Assembly: GCA_037576195.1 (NCBI GenBank)
Contig: CM075101.1
Coordinates: 19,840,001 to 19,904,000, forward strand
Origin: Phytoseiulus persimilis
Lineage: Eukaryota > Arthropoda > Arachnida > Mesostigmata > Phytoseiidae
Reading direction: 5' to 3'
DNA: 64,000 bases
The notes below the pieces were generated by a model. It was given only the letters and a program-made list of their open reading frames with translations. It made no database searches and had not been told where the DNA came from. A program made the position numbers and the translations under genes. Below are positions 1 through 12,200 of the stretch, one piece after another; position 1 is the stretch's first letter, and every line of letters begins with the position of its first letter.

Positions 1-1769
1 GACACATGCAGGACCCAGGAAGACACTGGCCAACGCAGCTGCATCCACATTGCTGCCGAGACACTCGAATCATCTGCAGTTCTTCCTGTGAAAATTCAAT
101 ATTCTGCGTTAATCCTGCACGCCAGCCGCGCTGCTTCTGGACCCAAGGATTTCGTGCGAGCTCGGTGACTTACTTTCTCAAGAGCATCGATATTGCGAAC
201 GCCGGACTGCCTCAGAAGTTCCCTGCGGCGTCTCGTCGGCACGGGCTGAACGATAAGGCCTTCAACGTCCTGTCCTTGCGGGAGAGATGCCCCCGTGCTG
301 AGAGACATTTGCGATCTCCTCAATTGGGCGTACTCTTCGATAGAATACTCTTGGAGTTCGAGATGTTGAGCGCCCATGCCTAGTTCCAGGATGGAGCATT
401 TGAAATTGTGTTGCATTGACTTTGAACAATGACGCCGGATCTCAGGGATTCCAGTTTGACTCTAATGCTCACCGAGAGTGGATCCACCTTCTGAAGGCAC
501 GCTCGTGAAGCCTTGTTCTCGTTCGAAGAGGTAGAGACTCACTTTGCTGAACTGGACTTTTTTCTGATAAAACGATTTCCGCAACGACAAGATGGATTCT
601 TCGTTCTCGCTAGACGAAGCGTTTCCACATGTTACATTAACAGGTATCACAGGTTTGCAGGCAGAGGGATCGCCCATCACGGTCGTGATCTCCTCGATTC
701 GCCGGCTCATACTGCGAGTCATCGGGGAACCAGGACTATCAATGGAATCCCTCATCACCGGACTCAGAACAGGACAGTCCTGCTCTTTCCTCTTCAGCGT
801 TAGTGTCGATTGTTTCTTCGGTGTGCTTTCTATCAGATCGTCTTCCGACAGTCTTTTCAGACTCCTGGTTATGTTCGGAGTCACTTCGAGCTCGACGTTC
901 TTGGAAGTGACAGTTTCATGATCACCATCCAAAGATCGCGCTTTGCTGGATGCGGGTGCTGAACACGGTTTAGATGTTTCGCTATCCTTCTCCTTGGCAT
1001 GGTCAATGTTCATGTAGTCATCTATGTACACAATCGGCATTTCGAGGGGAACTCCGTGCACGATTCTGATTCCATTGTGAGTACTTGCTGATGAGTGAGG
1101 AGTCTGAGCATCGGAGCTCTGTGACATTGATTTCGCTTGTTTGGCGGGAGTTTTCGAGATAACCAGGGATGCTGGTTTGGGATCAGGAGTCAATTTACAT
1201 ATCACAGTTGTCGACGTCGCCGGCCCATTACTGGCAACTAGTGTATCAAAGCCGGTGCCATTTGGCGAACTTCTCCCGACCGGTTGAACGTTCAATGAAT
1301 CTAGGAGAATCGGAGATGCTCCTTTTGCGTTGATCTCCTGAGGTTGCTTTTTCGGATGGGTAGCGCTGGCGACGTCTCTCGAACGAGATTTTGGAGTTGG
1401 CACGGCGACTTCGGTCGCCATGCTCTCCTTCTCGGGTTGTTTCGTTGTCGTCGAAACCGCATCCAGCTCATTCGCTACCGCGGACTCCACCCGACTCACC
1501 GTCGACGCGAGTAAAGCTTCCACAGAAGGAGAACATGGTCCTGATGAAAGAGGGGATGTTGACACATCCAGGCGACGCTTGGCATTGGCAGCCGGCATCG
1601 CTGGAGGCGTTGAACTGGACTGTTGAGAGAACTCGAATCTTAACTTTAATTGACACAGCTGAGCGGCTGCGCGTTCCGGTCGGGATGACTCCTGACTAAC
1701 GAGATCGGCGATTTCACGTGGTGGTTCGTCTTTCGCAGCCATTAGGCAGTTCTGGTGAGATTCCGTCAA
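1..1769 (-). CDS. Axud1: CSRNP/Axud1-family nuclear protein (partial, 3' end off window)
   Basis: Cysteine/serine-rich nuclear protein, a transcription-factor-like family that includes CSRNP1-3 and Drosophila Axud1. I read three exons: 473-1769, 174-379 and 1-85 (open at the window edge). Introns at 380-472 and 86-173 have GT-AG ends, and the phases (1, then 0) agree. The first 400 or so residues are Ser/Thr/Pro-rich and not recognisable. The family core starts near residue 410 with KKVQFSKVSLYLFEREQGFT and a GGSTLG motif that crosses the first junction. Then come an EYSIEEYAQLRR helix, an LLRQSGVRNIDALEK segment, and the cysteine cluster CGCSCVGQC...CMC beginning in the last exon. The start is either the Met at 1769 or an internal Met about nine codons later. 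An upstream 5' exon is possible. The gene is divergent from the LEDGF-like gene. Confidence 0.9.
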
Positions 1770-4700
1770 GCCGCAACCGTTGAAATCGATCGAGAAGCAG
1801 TTGAGACGTCAAGTGGAGGTGAATGCGCGCTTTCTCGGAGTTGTTACCGATGAACACGAGCTTCATGCTGCAAAGGAAAAATCTTCTATCAGAAATCGAA
1901 CGCTGTTGATACGTTTCAGCTTTCGCTGCTCATCCATACTCAGGTACTCCCAAGTAACGCTCACGTAAAGACAAGTCTAGATGTAACCAACATTCTGAGA
2001 AACCACGTCTGATACACGTCTCTCGACTCCAGAGTTCTTGCGTTCCCGGACTGTATGTTCGACCAGATTCCGCCATAAGTATGCTTCCGATACTTCCTCC
2101 GATTCAGAGTTCATTTGAGGACAGGTCTACAACTTGAGCTTTCTTCAGGAGGGTCTCGCTTCAATCTCTCACGGTCTTCGGCAATAAAGTTATATTCGCA
2201 AGACCCCGACGTCGAGCGGGTTACTCAGTGGAGAGTAGAGACTCCCGAGTTTTTTTCTCCCCGAGGACCTCTGCCTTCGGGACTCCATAAACTCCCGTCA
2301 GTAGGACTCCATGGACTCCCATCAGTAGGACTCCATGGACTCCCATCAGTAGGACTCCATGGACTGCCTTCAGTGGAACTCCCGTCAGTAGGACTCCATG
2401 GATTCCGTGTGATTCCAGTGTATCTCCAAGAAGCATATGGAACGAAAGGAGAACCGTTGCGCTAGAAACGAGAGAGCACTCCGTGCATCCCTGCACGAAG
2501 ACGAACGCCGAGAGCGAGAAGTAAATGGTGGAGCTCAATTCTGACAGTCAGGAGGGCGTGTCTGGCTCTCGTGAGACCAGTCAGAAAGATTCACGGTACG
2601 ATGCCCAATCCAAACGGAATCAACTTGTGCTTAACTCACACTGATAGAACTCGTATGATTACGCTCGACCGTCCGGCATCAGTCTGATTTGGTGCAGCGA
2701 TTATCCTGAGAAACTACCGGCGTGTTCGATCCGAGTTCAAGCTCGTGAAACACGACCAGTCCTCGTCGAAACGCGAATGCTCCGGTCCGATATCGTAGTA
2801 AGAAGTCCTTGCATCCGCTTCTCGTTCCCGAAACCGCCGTTTCCGTCTGAGATTCCCCACTCGATACAGAGGACAGAGAGAGCTCCATCAACATGGAGCT
2901 CGGTTCCAACGCGTCCACCGAACGAACAACGTGCAGAAGAGGGAGTGCAAGTGAACAGGCGTCATAATCTCCCATCGCTGCCGAGAGCTCTGGTCGCCGC
3001 CGGTTACGAATGGGTCGCACTGGCGAAGTTTTCCACACAATAGGGACAAGAGCACATAGTCTGACTTCGGATCTGTTCAGATCGCGAGGCCCCCGTGAAA
3101 ACCGAGTAGACTTCATAGGTTTCCACTGCTCATACAGTTTCATGTTCCGGGTCCGTCTCGGCGACCCGGGCCTGCGCGACCCCTTGTCCTTGCTCAACCC
3201 CTTCAACACCCTTTCAAAATTCTGAGCGGCGGGGAATCAACAGACGTCTAGTGACCGGACACTCCCTAAGAATACTCGTCGCAAGCATTCGTCGGATGCT
3301 CTCGGCGGTCGCAGGGTTCGCTCGCCAAACAGGTTGGCACTACCTCTGGGCTACTGATGCCGAAGTGTTGAAAACTGACGACATACGTTCGATACAAGCC
3401 ATCAGCTCACGGATTCGAAGAGGAGCAACGGGAACCGTCAGGAGCTCGCAATACCTGCGTCCAAGCAGCTAGATATTCCAATTGATGATCTTGAGCTACA
3501 GCCTGAACTCGAACGAGCAATGGTGTCGCCACCTCACCGCCTGGGAGAAGCGACCCTCCACTCCACCGGTTCGACAGGTGATCTACTGGATGGCGGTGTA
3601 AACGCAGAAATATTGGTCCTGGTCAGTACCGAACCATGTGCATCTGCCGGGACCGTTGTGTGCGCCTCGAGTGACCAGAAGAGAAGTAAATCCTTACGGA
3701 TGCGCATGGCACCGATCCATGAGCATCCCAGTGACATCGGTGCAATAAATTTGCTTCCATGCTCACAAAACGAGCGACCAAGTCGCGCCATGGATCAGGA
3801 GTCAATTACAGTCTACATGGAACGCCCTGTAAGCACGCTCATACTCTCGCGCTACTGATGACCGAAAAGGCGCCCTAAAGGGTTGATACTCACATCGAGC
3901 AAGAAAGTCGTTACTGTGAACACTTAGATGTACTTGACAAGCGATAAAACGCATCACTTCGTTTCCCCTTGAGACTGTCCAATAGTTCTGAAGTTTTTAA
4001 ACAAGCTCAATCGGAGTAATAATAAATGATGGAGCGTCAGCGATCGTGGAATCGAAGACAGCCTCCAATCGAACACTGCACTGGACGGCTTGATATGCGA
4101 CTCTTCCTTCAGATTGGAATTCCACTCTCGAAGACTGGTAACGAGGTAAATTCGATTGAGTGCCGTTTGTTGTGAGATGTAGCTTTGTTGCACCTCTCAC
4201 TCTCGCTCACGATCACTTTGCTGCTGCTGCAGAGGGGAGGACGAACGAAGTCTCTCTTTATTTACGCTCAATGCATACAAAGCAGACGATTTTGCTTCAC
4301 AAAATGGTGCACGGCAAAACATCGGTTTCAAGATGGCGACCCTGCGCTAGTTCAGCGGTATATGGGGAAGGGTCATTTGATGACGGGAATCATGAGTTCA
4401 GACGCGATTCCGCGGCTCTGAAATCCACATGAGTCCCTCCTGTTGTAATATTTCCCTCAGACGGCCAAGCATACGTCGACACTGTACCAGGAGTCAGTCC
4501 GCTTTCTGACGAACGGTGCTTACGACCCTTCGAGCATTCGGAACCTGAGGCTCTCTCCATTTGAACGGTTTTGAGTGCACGGAATCTTCGACATCTACTA
4601 TCCATCCTCCTCACGGAGAGTTGTTCCAAGGCGGTTCTTCCAAGTATTATATACGGGCATCCCCGCGGGAATGCGTACTTTCCTGACTACTTCCCTGGCT

Positions 4701-5611
4701 ATTCAAATCTACTTTCCTGTTACCCTCCCATGACACCAGCCGCTACATTACACTTTCCGATTCAATGATGACGGCACTGACCAGGGTATGTCTCTACGTA
4801 TCGATTCGTTACCTCGGGAGGATTCCTAGGGATATGGAGTGATCCGGACAATCTCTCTCCTATACTCTGAGAACAATGCACTGCTCCGATGGCTAGATTC
4901 TCCGTTGCACTTGAACCGCGCTTCCGTTCACGGATCAGCGCGATAGGTTTGTAGAACACTCGATATTTGTATATTCCCGCGCTTCTGCCGTCTGCTCGCC
5001 CTCCCAATCGTCGGCAAATCGCCATATTGAATCCGATCTTCTAACCTAGAGCTAGACCCCATAAAATGCCAGACTGATGAGATGATTTTCGCAGGGGAGG
5101 AAATTCCGACTTGGAGTTCTCTGAGAATTCGAGCATAGGGATCCTCGAGAGAACTATCCAGAGGGTGTTCGATGTTGCTGAATATACACGAACCCGCTCT
5201 TGTTCATATGCCACTCATCATTTTTTTTGAGTGCATGAAGCTTTTCAAGATCATTGCGCACTTTCCGGTGCTTTGCAAGCAGAGGTGCTCTCGTTTCTCT
5301 CCACAAAAATATCAGTTCGACATCGATTCATTCCAGGGCCAGTCAGCTGTGCTCCTGTCTATGGGAATATTCGAATTCACTCCGAATCCATGGACAGCGT
5401 TCAAAGTCCGAGATTGCTACATCGATTGCTCGGCGTAAAGGCTTCCTCGTGGCGGGTCCCGCACGGAAAATCACATATTGAAATTCGCGGAGCTCCCGGG
5501 CCGGAGTGCGGTGGTCTACGACAGAGGCGACCCTCAGCTGCTCTGACAAATGCCGTAGTTTTCCGAATAATTCGTTGAAAGGGGCATCTTTCTTCGAGAC
5601 ACATCCTCATC
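1770..5611. other. Gene-free divergent interval between CSRNP and LEDGF-like genes
   Basis: About 3.8 kb between two genes transcribed away from each other. It should contain both promoters and 5' untranslated exons. I see only short open frames with no recognisable motifs, plus the 24-bp minisatellite at 2281-2408. A 176-codon minus-strand frame at 2679-3209 has no recognised domain, and I do not call it a gene. Confidence 0.5.
2281..2408. repeat. 24-bp tandem minisatellite
   Basis: The unit gtaggactccatggactccc plus atca is repeated head to tail: two exact copies at 2301-2348, a third with substitutions at 2349-2372, a 15-bp truncated unit, then a further partial copy. The first unit (2281-2300) is also degenerate. 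Because 24 is a multiple of three, one plus-strand frame reads as an 8-residue repeat (VGLHGLPS). No surrounding coding evidence supports translation. Confidence 0.85.
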
Positions 5612-8600
5612 ATGGTGGCGAAACAAACCTTGGAGAAAGGTTCTCTGGTTTTCGCGAAAGTTAAAGGCTATCCGCACTGGCCAGCCCGTGTTGAGGAAGT
5701 GAAACCGGGAGACAAGTGAGTGAGCTGGTAGGAGACTGCACATAGAGGAGAGCGAGTGGTGCTCGATGTTTGAGGAAATACTTTCCCCGTCCGTATGTAG
5801 CATCCTCCTGAACCTCTCCTAGACATGCCTCGTCTGACTAGAGGCCAAGTGCGGAAGCTCCGCTGTCGGAAAGATCGGTTAATTACTCTGATAAGTTCAC
5901 TCAGAACCTTACGGAGCATTGCTCTTCGCTCGAAGTGCGGAGAGCATGGTCGCTGGTCTGATCACTTCTGACAGTACTACATGCATGGTCCAACGAATCG
6001 TTTCTCGCGAGTAGAGGGATAACATACGTCCTCGTTTCAGATATGTTGTACTCTTCTTTGGGACGTACGAAATCGGAACCCTCGATGTCAAAAATTTGTT
6101 CGCCTATGGCGAGAATAAGGAGCGGTTCGCTAAGCCGAACAAGAAGAGGTTCTTCGTCGAGGCTCTCGAGGAGATTGAGAAACGACCAACTATGTCGCCG
6201 CCAGTAACCCATGTCATGGGGGGTTTCCGACGGGAGAAGAAAGCCCAAAACGAACTCGCAACTCCATCGTCCGAGACACTGGAGCCTGAAGGAGGGAAAG
6301 CATGCTCGAACGAAGTCAAAAAAAAGAAGAGTGGCATCGCACCGCCTGACGCCGCGGAGAAAAACAGGTTCGTGAGTTTCTTCGAGCGCCATCATTGGTT
6401 CAACACGGCCGAAATCAGGAGAGCACAATACAATCAGAATCAAACTCATTGGCTGGCATTTCCTAGTCGAGCAAAACCGGTGGAGAAGCCCGAAGTGGGA
6501 ACAACGTCACCCAATGCTCCCCAATCGAAGAAGAAGAGATCGGCCGAGGAGAAAACTACTGGCGAAGCTGCAGATCCGGAGCCCGCGAAAAACTTGGCAA
6601 AGCGCACATGCTTACCGGGAAATAAGGTGTATATCCGTTTTAGCTGTCTCTTAGAGCGATCTACAGAGATCCATTCTGTTCATGGTCCAACTGTCTTCCC
6701 GATTTCATACTCAGCAGGGATTTTCTCCGTTTTTAACACTGGCCCTGGTGTGGGACTCACTAGCCCACATCCAGGAATCGATCGGGGATACCTCTGAAGA
6801 AAATTTCGCAATACAAGAGATTCACTGAACAATTTTTGTCTCCAGGAAAAGGGCACTTCGGAAGCAGGAGAAGCTGTGCTTGGAGCAAAGAAAAATTTAA
6901 CTATCAACGTGCATCAAAGTCGCTCTGGTCGTACAATTAAGGTGAGGCTCTCCAGTTTCGAGGTCAGCTCCTGAGAGAACAAGTGAGCTAGCGCCCCATT
7001 CAGAGCTTCTTGGGTGAATGTGTGGTGGTCTGGGATTCGCTCTGCCGCGGTTTGACTCTGGGTCCTTGCGTTTCGTTGTCCATGAAAGGCGGAGCGGACA
7101 GAATCGGATCAAATGTGCATCGGAGATTGTTCAATATCTCCTAAACGAAGCTGCAGAACGAGAAATCAATATCTTGCCTCAAAGTCACCAGAATCATGGC
7201 AATAATTAAGGGATGAGGTTCGGTGGAATGATCGGAAACGACGAGCTCACGTTTTGGAGCGAACCCAGATTGTTGATGAGCCTTCGAAACCTGTATTGGT
7301 TGCGGGACGGATCTGTGTATCTTCTGTTCAGGTCTTTTCCTTTGACTTTGATTCCGCCGCGCAGCGAAGTAAGAGGCATCCTTCTGGTTAATAATTCGAT
7401 GTCAAATGAAACTCTAGATGCCAATCTCAATAGGATATGGAGTGTGAAAGCGATTTCCTTATTTCCTTCAGTTACCTGCTTGTGGAATCATGTATGGTAG
7501 ATCATCAGCAGTCTCATTTGATTTTATTTCGATCAGTTCCAAATTCAACTCTGGGTTATGAATTTTTGCCTTTCACAGCAGAGAGAAGGTGACGCGGCTG
7601 AGGTTGGGCGACAACAACCATCGCCTGAGATCACGACAACCAGTGCTCGCGCCAGCAGCCCGCACGACGTGAAACGTGGACGCCGAGGGAGAGCCTCCAT
7701 TGTTGAGCCTAGTATAGAAATCAATAGAACGAAACATAGAAAGAGGATGACCTCGAAAGCTGCAAGCGTAATTAATTTTTTTTCCCAAGATTTTTGTTCT
7801 CATTTGAAGCACTGTCGCTTATGAAACTGCTGAACACTGTGGAACGTTTTAGGAAACTTTGTATGAAGAACCGGGATCACCGAGGAAATCGTGCTCGATA
7901 TCGACTTGTGCTGGTACCAGCCAAGCTGGGCAGCGCCCACCAGCCTCAACTTTCACCGGATGTCCCATACCAACGAAAGCCGCTGTCAAACAGCAAGTTC
8001 TCAATGTGAGTCAAGCACAGAATATGAGGCGGTCAGATTGTCCACTAAGCTGTCTGTGGGAAGCAAGAGGACGCCTGTCTGCCGAGCGTGTCTCAATCTG
8101 GAACTGTTTCGCCCAAAACAGGTCACTGATCCTCCGCCAACTGTGCGGGACGAACGGAAGAGTTCTGAGGATAACTCTAGGAAATGCACGAAGAAAGTCA
8201 GCTCGCTGCCAGAGGGTTTGGGCAAGGTGCGTTTCCATTGAGATTATTCAATCGACGGTTCAAATCGGATCAACATCGTCGTGATGATAGAAGGAACAAT
8301 GATTATCACACAACTGCGCTTTCCAACAGCAGACGGATGAATTGAATAAACCTCAGGGAAGCGCAGCAGTGAACCTCTCCGGCAAAGTGAACGCAGAGGA
8401 GTTCCGCAAGCAAGTGGCATTCCTAGAAATGACGGATGCGAATATCAGGGCTAATATGGGGGTCGAACGTAAGTCGATCTCTGGGTTTCGTCCGCTATCA
8501 AGCTCAAAACTGGATAAGGCTTACTCAGATACAGTTTCGACAAGCGGAACATCGGGATGATCGCGTGAATTTCGAGATAGGGCTCCGGAAACTGAAGTAA

Positions 8601-8834
8601 TATCGCAAACTTTCAGGCATGGATCCTGCGAAAGCATTCGATGCAATCGTAGCTCTAGAGAACAAATTCATCACAGCGCCCGCGATTAGGCGATTCCCGA
8701 AACTATTGAGTACCTTACGTCTAGTCCGTAGATATCCGAAAGACGAGCGGCTCGCGAAGAAAGCCGAATACATGTACAACAAAATCAAGCACTTCATGAT
8801 GACGGTCTTCATAAATGAAGAGGAGAAGAGCTGA
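5612..8834 (+). CDS. JASPer: LEDGF/JASPer-type PWWP and integrase-binding-domain chromatin reader
   Basis: PWWP-domain protein of the HDGF/PSIP1 (LEDGF/p75) family, whose Drosophila member is JASPer. Family members bind H3K36-methylated nucleosomes and tether partner proteins through the IBD. Exons: 5612-5715, 6041-6626, 6846-6941, 7579-7767, 7853-8005, about 8050-8226, 8330-8468 and 8617-8834. The total is 1662 nt, or 553 aa, close to LEDGF/p75 (530 aa). The PWWP domain (about residues 5-90) starts [21 protein letters not shown], crosses the first intron and ends near [15 protein letters not shown]. The middle is Lys/Ser/Glu-rich and disordered. The IBD (about residues 455-545) spans the last intron and ends with [17 protein letters not shown]. 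The 44-bp intron before exon 6 is the weakest junction and was chosen because it keeps frame. An AATAAA lies about 440 bp after the stop. Confidence 0.9.
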
Positions 8835-9270
8835 GGATTTCTAAACTAAGCTTTCTGCATTCTACGGCAAGTCTGAGAGCCCTCCCGATGGGACGTGGCG
8901 TCTGCGCCAGCATCTATAATGAAGGATTTTCCGAGCCAATCACTCTCGCTCCGCAGTCAAATCTTATCAGTTGCCTCGTGGTTCAGGCCTGGGACACACC
9001 TGTCTGAGAAGTGATTGCTGCACCTCATGTGCCAAAAATACCTCAGCATTCGATACCACCGCATGGTGCCGTGAACTTTCTCATCGACGTTCCCCTTCAG
9101 CCTGCATCGACTAACTTAACGTATCCCTGAACCCATGATTTTCAATTATCACCACCGCGTTTCCAATACCAAGGCTTCGTTCCTCCCCCGAATTTTAGAT
9201 TTCGGATACTGTTGGAAAGTTTGTGTGTAGTTGAAGCAGAGATCCGGTGTATTTATTTGTATGTGACATG

Positions 9271-9276
9271 AATAAA
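9271..9276 (+). terminator. Poly(A) signal AATAAA, LEDGF-like gene
   Basis: Canonical AATAAA 437 bp downstream of the LEDGF-like stop codon, on the same strand, in AT-richer sequence. It is the first canonical hexamer I noticed after the stop. Confidence 0.55.
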
Positions 9277-12200
9277 ATCCCTACTTGCAATCACGACAAA
9301 TCCTTCACGATTCCCGTGTGATACAGCGGAGGGAGTTTGGGTTTGTCTACTGAGCCCTTTCCTAGCAAGGATCGATGCACAAAATTAACAGAAACGGGAT
9401 AGGGAGAAGAAACGGTAGCGTGCGAGGAGCACTCATGGCCTGGGGGCACTGATGCGCCATCCGGAATAATAACTCAGGGAGGTTGTGCCCAGAAAAATAC
9501 TGAGCAAGGTTCCTGCGCGTGAGCTTCAGAATGCGACCTGCGGCCCAAGGTCTGTCTTTTCAACAGTTTCTAAGCGCTCCACCATGTTAATCAGCAAAAC
9601 GTTCCCACAATGTCGTTCGCAAGCTCGGCCCATTGACTGTGTCCGAAAGCACCCGGAGCAGGTACGTCTCTACGACGCAAGGATGACTGCATCATTTTCG
9701 CGGGCACCTTTCACATCAGAGACCTGTCACGGTTGCTGCGAACGTGAGAATCACGAGTCCCTCAACTCGAAGATCTCCGCAAAGCGGTTCATTGACGTTC
9801 AAAACGACGAGAACGAGATTTCAGGAAATTCCGGGAAGGTAAACGGGCAGCAAGTAGCATCAACCGCCCTTGTTGCATCTGACTTTTCAACTGACATTTT
9901 GCACGACTCAGGGGGGGGGGGGGGTGTTCCCGAAATTCTTGTCCGATTTGCTCCTTGAATGGTTGCTCCCTTTTCCAATCCAGCGAGGGCATCCTTCTCT
10001 TCTCTCCATGCAACCAGTATCGAGGAGATCGCAAGACAAATCAGCGTTGAAATCACTCGGCTCGGGTGCCGATCAACACTCCAAAACAGCGTGTGCCGAA
10101 GTTTTTGAGTGATCAATTCCTCTGGATCAACGAACGGAGAGTTCGCCGCTCATGACACCATTCACAAGTGTTTGGGGTAACTGCGTTCTGTGATATACTT
10201 TGGAGCTTATTTCCCGAGTAATGGCGGCATGAACCGTCAAGCGATATCTAATCCCTTCGACCCTATCACGTAGGTTTTCAGTCTTGATCTCTATAGCCAT
10301 AGAAACTTGCGTTGAATGTCGTGCCAATCAAGAGCTTATGTAGTCGATTGAGCGATCACTTGCAGATAAGTCGACCTCGCAGCGTCCCCATCAATTTCGC
10401 TGTCATGCGGGTTATCCTGTTAGCTGATGTATTTGAGAAAGGCTGAGACGATTCGAGTTCGCATGCTTCGTCTTTCGACACTGCCCTGTTGGACGCTTGT
10501 CGCCACACCTGATTAGGTGTACCGCTCCAAGCATCCGAAGTTTTCGAAACAATGATTCGCATCATGAATGCGACAAGTCCACCGCATTGTCGTCAGAAAT
10601 GTTCCGTTGACGAGCTGCACTTTTCACGCCGCGAACCACTGCTGCAGTATCGGTGGAGAGAGAATCGTTCTCGTGGGCGTCCGCGAAAACCGCTCTGAAG
10701 CGAACGAAAGCTGCTTCGAGTGATTTAGCTGAGACTCGGCTATAACGATGGAGCCCAAGCCGTACTTGCTGTAGCCTGGGTAATCCGCCTTAATTTTCAG
10801 GCTCAACGTTCGAGCTCGGTGCCGAAAATATTCATCTACTGAAAATACTGTCTCTTACTGTCGTGGCTCTGTGAGATGGATTTTCCAATTATTTAGGCGC
10901 GTAAGATCATCGGACAACACCGCAAAACGAACCAATACTACACCAAGTATGTCAAGGTGAACAGCTACCGTGTGTCCCTGCGAAAGCACAAATTGAGCCG
11001 CGGTCCGACTTGGAACGAGTACATAGTGACCACTTTTCTGTCATTTCCGCGTTTGCGTAACAAAGGAAGAGACGACATTGGCAATAACTGACAGTGATCC
11101 AGACTGAGCTCGGATTTCCATATAAAAAAAGTGTCTCGCGTGCAGGCAACGGAGCCGCTCGAACATTGACCCTGATTTTTTCCGAATTTCGACGAGCACT
11201 CGGTTGGACATAGCCAAAGCAGCGCGAGTAAACCGAGCCTGGAAAACCAGGAAACGAAGAAACTCCTGTCGTTCCAGACCACTTTACTTCAGTGGAACTC
11301 TTCCAGTGGAACTCTTTTAGAAGTGTGATTTCAATGTCTGCAAGTGTCAAAATCTCGTGAACGGAATAGGAGCTATTTCAGCCGTTTCCACCTTGTTCCG
11401 CAAGGGCTCCGGAAAAAGTGTTCTAATCTTGGCCGCTGTATCTCCATCATTGTTATTTCCATTATTCTATCGGACTTGAGACTCACGCGAAGGGAATTGT
11501 TTCTTACCTCGTCAGATGATAACGACGATAGCCGACCGAAAATTCATCTACTTCGAAGTATATGCCTGTTTCAAGCCCGGGGCATAGCTGCTGTTGGTCA
11601 GTTTTCCAGCGTCGTCGGTGGTTGCCATGGCGACAACAATGTCTTCAAGTCACCAGCTTCTTTTCTATTCCTCCTCCTCCCTCAGTTCGCTTCCGGCTTA
11701 GTTTACTTTCGGCAGTTTCGTCGTCTAAGCGTCGCGTTGCCGCGAAATAGTCTCCACCAAGCAACAGGGAAGGAACCTACAGCTAAACGCATGCGAGCAT
11801 AGATATAGAAAGCAAAACGCCTACAGATGCCGGCTGTTGTTTCGTCGATTTTGAGCTAGACTCTACGCCGAGCCGAACCAGAACCATGATCGATTCTACA
11901 AGCAGCGGCGCTGGCTGCGGTAACAGCAAGATGCAGATGCGAGTCATGTTGGGCGTGTTTCGTTCCTAGCGGCCTTCACGATGTTTCGAGACTGCGATTT
12001 GGCGATTGAATGAGACTGATACTGGTTCCTTGTATGAGGTTCCGTATGTAATCGTCGACTGTTGGGTGCCCTTTCACTTTCCCCACGAAATCTAATCACA
12101 GTGACCGGAAAAATCGATTCCGATACCAATCCCAGGGGGCGAAATTGAAAACTTGGAGTAAGATCTCCACGCTGACCCAGGAGAGCAGTCGAAGAAGACT

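Noticed and set aside
2281..2408. CRISPR-like regular repeats
   Set aside because: The units are directly tandem with no unique spacers, and the genome is eukaryotic.
6373..6466. Possible intron inside LEDGF-like exon 2 (gtgagt donor, cctag acceptor)
   Set aside because: Its length (94 nt) would break the frame, whereas the uninterrupted exon (586 nt) keeps phase with both neighbours and gives a normal protein length.
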